NCBI GenBank assembly: GCA_023489425.1
Contig: JAMDCG010000035.1
Span: 1 to 7,422 of the forward strand
DNA from: Thermoplasmatota archaeon
GTDB lineage: Archaea; Thermoplasmatota; Thermoplasmata; Thermoplasmatales; Thermoplasmataceae
Direction of reading: 5' to 3'
Length of the DNA: 7,422 bases
Below are positions 5,611 through 7,422 of the stretch, in pieces. The notes beneath the pieces were generated by a model. That model was not told the origin of the DNA, ran no database searches, and was given only the letters and a program-made list of their open reading frames with translations. Both the position numbers and the translations under genes were made by a program. The number at the start of each line of letters is the position of its first letter. The stretch's first letter is position 1.

Positions 5611-6153
5611 ATGGAAACACAGAAACAAATGAAATGGATATCTGATAAGGCACATTCGGAGATTGAGTTCTCAGCAAGACATATGATGATATCAACAGTC
5701 AAGGGGAACTTTGGAAGTTTTGAAATAACGGCATTTGGGTCAGATAAGACTCCGGAAAGCACAAAGGTAATAGTGACAATTGATCCCTCGTCGATAAGTA
5801 CAAGAGATAATGATAGGGACAATCACCTAAAGTCACCAGACTTCTTCGATGTAGAAAAATATAAAGAAATTAGGTTTGAGAGCACGTCTATAAGCAAGAA
5901 GGGGGAAAGCGAATATATTATCAAGGGAAATCTCACGATTAGAGATGTAACTAAAGAGATAACTTTCCATGGGGACCTTGAAGGAATAATAAAGGATCCA
6001 TATGGTAAAACAAGAGCAGGAATAACCGTTTCAGGTGAAATAGTCAGAGAGGAATTCGGGCTCAAGTGGAATATGGTTATAGAGGCGGGAAAGGTAATGG
6101 TCGGAAGCAAGATTAAATTCACTGCCCATGCCGAAATGATTCTTCAGGAATAG
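5611..6153 (+). CDS. YceI-like domain protein, cytoplasmic
   Basis: The predicted protein has 180 residues, almost entirely one YceI domain, a lipocalin-like beta barrel that in bacterial relatives binds polyisoprenoid or other lipid chains. Visible family patterns are DKAHSEIEFSARHMMISTVKGNF (12-34), SSISTRDNDRDNHLKSPDFF (60-79), the FHGDLEG strand and the terminal REEFGLKWN followed by MVGSKIKF. There is no signal peptide or lipobox, unlike periplasmic Gram-negative members, so it should be intracellular, perhaps carrying an isoprenoid or quinone. The ATG at 5611 fits a leaderless start about 24 nt after a TATA-like box; Met7 (5629) is a less likely start. It is divergent from the HxlR gene with a shared 58-bp promoter region, which suggests control by that regulator. 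A T8 run follows 62 nt after the stop. The domain call is firm; ligand and role are unknown. Confidence 0.95.
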   Translation: METQKQMKWISDKAHSEIEFSARHMMISTVKGNFGSFEITAFGSDKTPESTKVIVTIDPSSISTRDNDRDNHLKSPDFFDVEKYKEIRFESTSISKKGESEYIIKGNLTIRDVTKEITFHGDLEGIIKDPYGKTRAGITVSGEIVREEFGLKWNMVIEAGKVMVGSKIKFTAHAEMILQE

Positions 6154-6214
6154 ATAACAAGAACCGTAAAATTGTTCTCTGATCACTAAATAATTTTATA
6201 ATTATTCGATATTA

Positions 6215-6222
6215 TTTTTTTT
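6215..6222 (+). terminator. T-run terminator behind the YceI gene
   Basis: Eight consecutive T residues follow very AT-rich sequence 62 nt after the YceI stop. Archaeal RNA polymerase typically stops at such T-runs without a hairpin. No other gene lies between here and the M24 gene. Confidence 0.55.
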
Positions 6223-6275
6223 ACTTTAAATATATTAGCATTCATAAATTCATCTCTTATGGTAAATGCGGAAAT

Positions 6276-6296
6276 CTATAAATCCTAAAAAGGATT
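6276..6296 (+). promoter_or_regulatory. Promoter and overlapping palindromic operator of the M24 gene
   Basis: CTATAAAT (6276-6283) is a TATA-like box centred about 26 nt before the ATG at 6305, so the mRNA is predicted to be leaderless. Purine-rich GCGGAAAT just upstream could be the TFB-recognition element. Overlapping the 3' edge of the box is a perfect inverted repeat, AATCCT-AAAA-AGGATT (6281-6296). A third AGGATT lies at 6311-6316, inside the first codons and 20 bp from the second arm. This is a typical place for an archaeal repressor site. The binding protein is unknown. Confidence 0.55.
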
Positions 6297-6304
6297 ATTA
6301 ACTC

Positions 6305-7422
6305 ATGATAAGGATTTCTAAGGGAGAACTGAAAAGGCGAGTTGAAAAGCTCGGTAAATTGATGAGCGAGAAGGATCTTGACGCAATATATATTTCTGGA
6401 ACCACATCATTCAAGTATTTTGCAGATTATTTTTACATTGCCACTGAAAGACCAGCAGCATTTCTAATAGATAAGAATCTGGATATACACTTTTTTGGTC
6501 CCGTAATGGAAAAGGAACATGTACTTGGTCAGTGTCCTAATATAAAGGATTCTTATGGATATCCCGACTATCCTGGAGATAAGCATCCACTGAAGTACTT
6601 TGGAGAATGGACAAAAAATATCGTAAAGGAGAAAAAGATTGGTGTAGACAATCCTTCATTCTACAGTTCTGGATGGGGATTTAAGCCAATTCCAGTCGAT
6701 GAAATCGTAAAAGGATTCACCATTTTAAGCATATCAGAGGATCTTTACAATATGAGAAAGATCAAGTCGGATGAGGAAATAGAGATTATGAGGGAAAGCT
6801 CAAAGTGGGGGAACCTCGCACATAATCTTTTACAAGAATATATAGAACCAGGAAAATTTGATTTTGAAATCTCATACAAAGCCTCATCTGAAGCAAATAA
6901 AATGGCAATGTATGCATTTGGGATGGATACAAGGCCTTCAATTAATTCCCCAATGGAAATAGGTGCAGGATTTAGGGGGCAGGTTGGAGAACATTCCTAT
7001 TACCCACATTCCCTATTTACAAATAGGAAAATCAGAAAGGGTGATATCCTCGGTTCTGGAGCCAGTGGGGAAATTGATGGTTATCATATTGAAATCGAGA
7101 GAAATTTATTCGTGGGAAAGCCAGATGAAAGGACAAGGAGGTTCCACAAGCTTGCAGTGGAAATGCAAAAGGTCGCAATAGACGCTCTGGAAATAGGCAA
7201 GGAGTTCAGTGCAGTTGATAGAAAGGTAATAGAATTTGCAAAAGAGAACGATGTGCTTCAGTATAGATTACACCATTCAGGCCATTGCATTGGTCTTGAA
7301 GGTCATGAGGCACCATTTCTGGATGTAGGAGAGAATGAAAAAATAAGGGCAGGCATGACATTTTCAGTTGAACCAGGAATATATGTTAAGGGCTTAGGAG
7401 GATTCAGACATTCAGATACTGT
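6305..7422 (+). CDS. M24-fold aminopeptidase P/prolidase-like protein, C-terminus cut by the window
   Basis: The frame is open from ATG 6305 to the edge: 372 complete codons. Family members are usually about 370-400 residues, so only a short C-terminus is missing. Residues about 7-150 form the N-terminal creatinase-like domain. Residues about 155-372 form the pita-bread domain with PHSL (234-237), HHSGHCIGLEGHEAPFLDVG (323-342) and FSVEPGIYVKGLGGFRHSDT (353-372). Canonical M24B enzymes bind two metals through Asp, Asp, His, Glu, Glu. Here His327 and Glu356 remain, but the first Asp is Gly252 (LGSGASG), the second is Glu263 (HIEIERN), and the RxED Glu is Ser370. I recall other M24 proteins with similar GAS...ELERT motifs, so this is probably a natural subfamily rather than decay. 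It may have one metal or none, like creatinase, so 'Xaa-Pro aminopeptidase' is not assured. The fold is certain; the reaction is open. A leaderless promoter lies directly upstream. Confidence 0.92.
   Translation, partial: MIRISKGELKRRVEKLGKLMSEKDLDAIYISGTTSFKYFADYFYIATERPAAFLIDKNLDIHFFGPVMEKEHVLGQCPNIKDSYGYPDYPGDKHPLKYFGEWTKNIVKEKKIGVDNPSFYSSGWGFKPIPVDEIVKGFTILSISEDLYNMRKIKSDEEIEIMRESSKWGNLAHNLLQEYIEPGKFDFEISYKASSEANKMAMYAFGMDTRPSINSPMEIGAGFRGQVGEHSYYPHSLFTNRKIRKGDILGSGASGEIDGYHIEIERNLFVGKPDERTRRFHKLAVEMQKVAIDALEIGKEFSAVDRKVIEFAKENDVLQYRLHHSGHCIGLEGHEAPFLDVGENEKIRAGMTFSVEPGIYVKGLGGFRHSDT

Noticed and set aside
6259..6288. Nine-codon ATG frame (MVNAEIYKS) about 28 nt after an AT-rich TATA-like stretch at 6225-6237
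   Set aside because: It is too short to support as a gene, and TATA-like sequence is common in this AT-rich gap. The stretch might instead be a second promoter for the M24 gene.
6963..7181. Plus-strand 72-codon open frame
   Set aside because: It lies wholly inside the M24 gene in another frame. The M24 frame is open for 372 codons with clear family motifs.
1..7422. tRNA, rRNA, CRISPR array, insertion sequence or attachment site
   Set aside because: No cloverleaf-like conserved segments, regularly spaced repeats, transposase motifs or long terminal repeats were seen on either strand.

Overview
The window looks like archaeal chromosome, most likely from a Thermoplasmatales-type euryarchaeon (Thermoplasma/Ferroplasma/Cuniculiplasma kind). 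The signs are AT-rich DNA, heavy use of AGA/AGG for Arg and ATA for Ile, TATA-like boxes about 24-28 nt in front of start codons (leaderless transcription), GTG/TTG starts, and T-runs rather than hairpins behind genes. This placement is inferred from style and gene content; no rRNA or other marker gene is present.

Layout. Positions 1-106 (minus) hold the N-terminus of a short-chain dehydrogenase that runs off the left edge. Positions 237-2057 (minus) encode an APC-type amino-acid permease with a C-terminal CBS-domain pair. A 213-bp divergent intergenic region follows. Next comes an ABC transporter locus: a small plus-strand gene (2271-2738) converges on, and overlaps by 4 bp, a minus-strand operon of a fused two-domain permease (2735-4357) and an ABC ATPase (4354-5106). 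Upstream and on the same strand is an HxlR-family regulator (5208-5552). It is divergent from a cytoplasmic YceI-like protein (5611-6153). The right end (6305 to the edge) is an M24-fold 'aminopeptidase P/prolidase-like' protein, cut by the window.

How they fit together. The three ABC genes form one transporter of the NitT/TauT-like branch in which, as I recall from bacterial relatives, two permease domains are fused and the ATPase carries a C-terminal 'AAA-associated' winged-helix-like domain. Here that domain is not fused: it is a separate gene on the opposite strand, tail-to-tail with the permease. No substrate-binding protein is encoded here. The substrate is unknown. The HxlR regulator shares a very compact promoter region with yceI and may also control the ABC operon, which lies just downstream of it. 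The APC permease, SDR and M24 genes show no clear functional link to the transporter.

Most worth a second look: the split, oppositely oriented ATPase-associated domain; the M24 protein, which keeps the fold motifs but has lost three of five canonical metal ligands; and the palindromic or overlapping promoter structures before the M24 gene and between the HxlR and YceI genes. No tRNA, rRNA, insertion sequence or CRISPR array was seen. No gene-free stretch exceeds about 215 bp.
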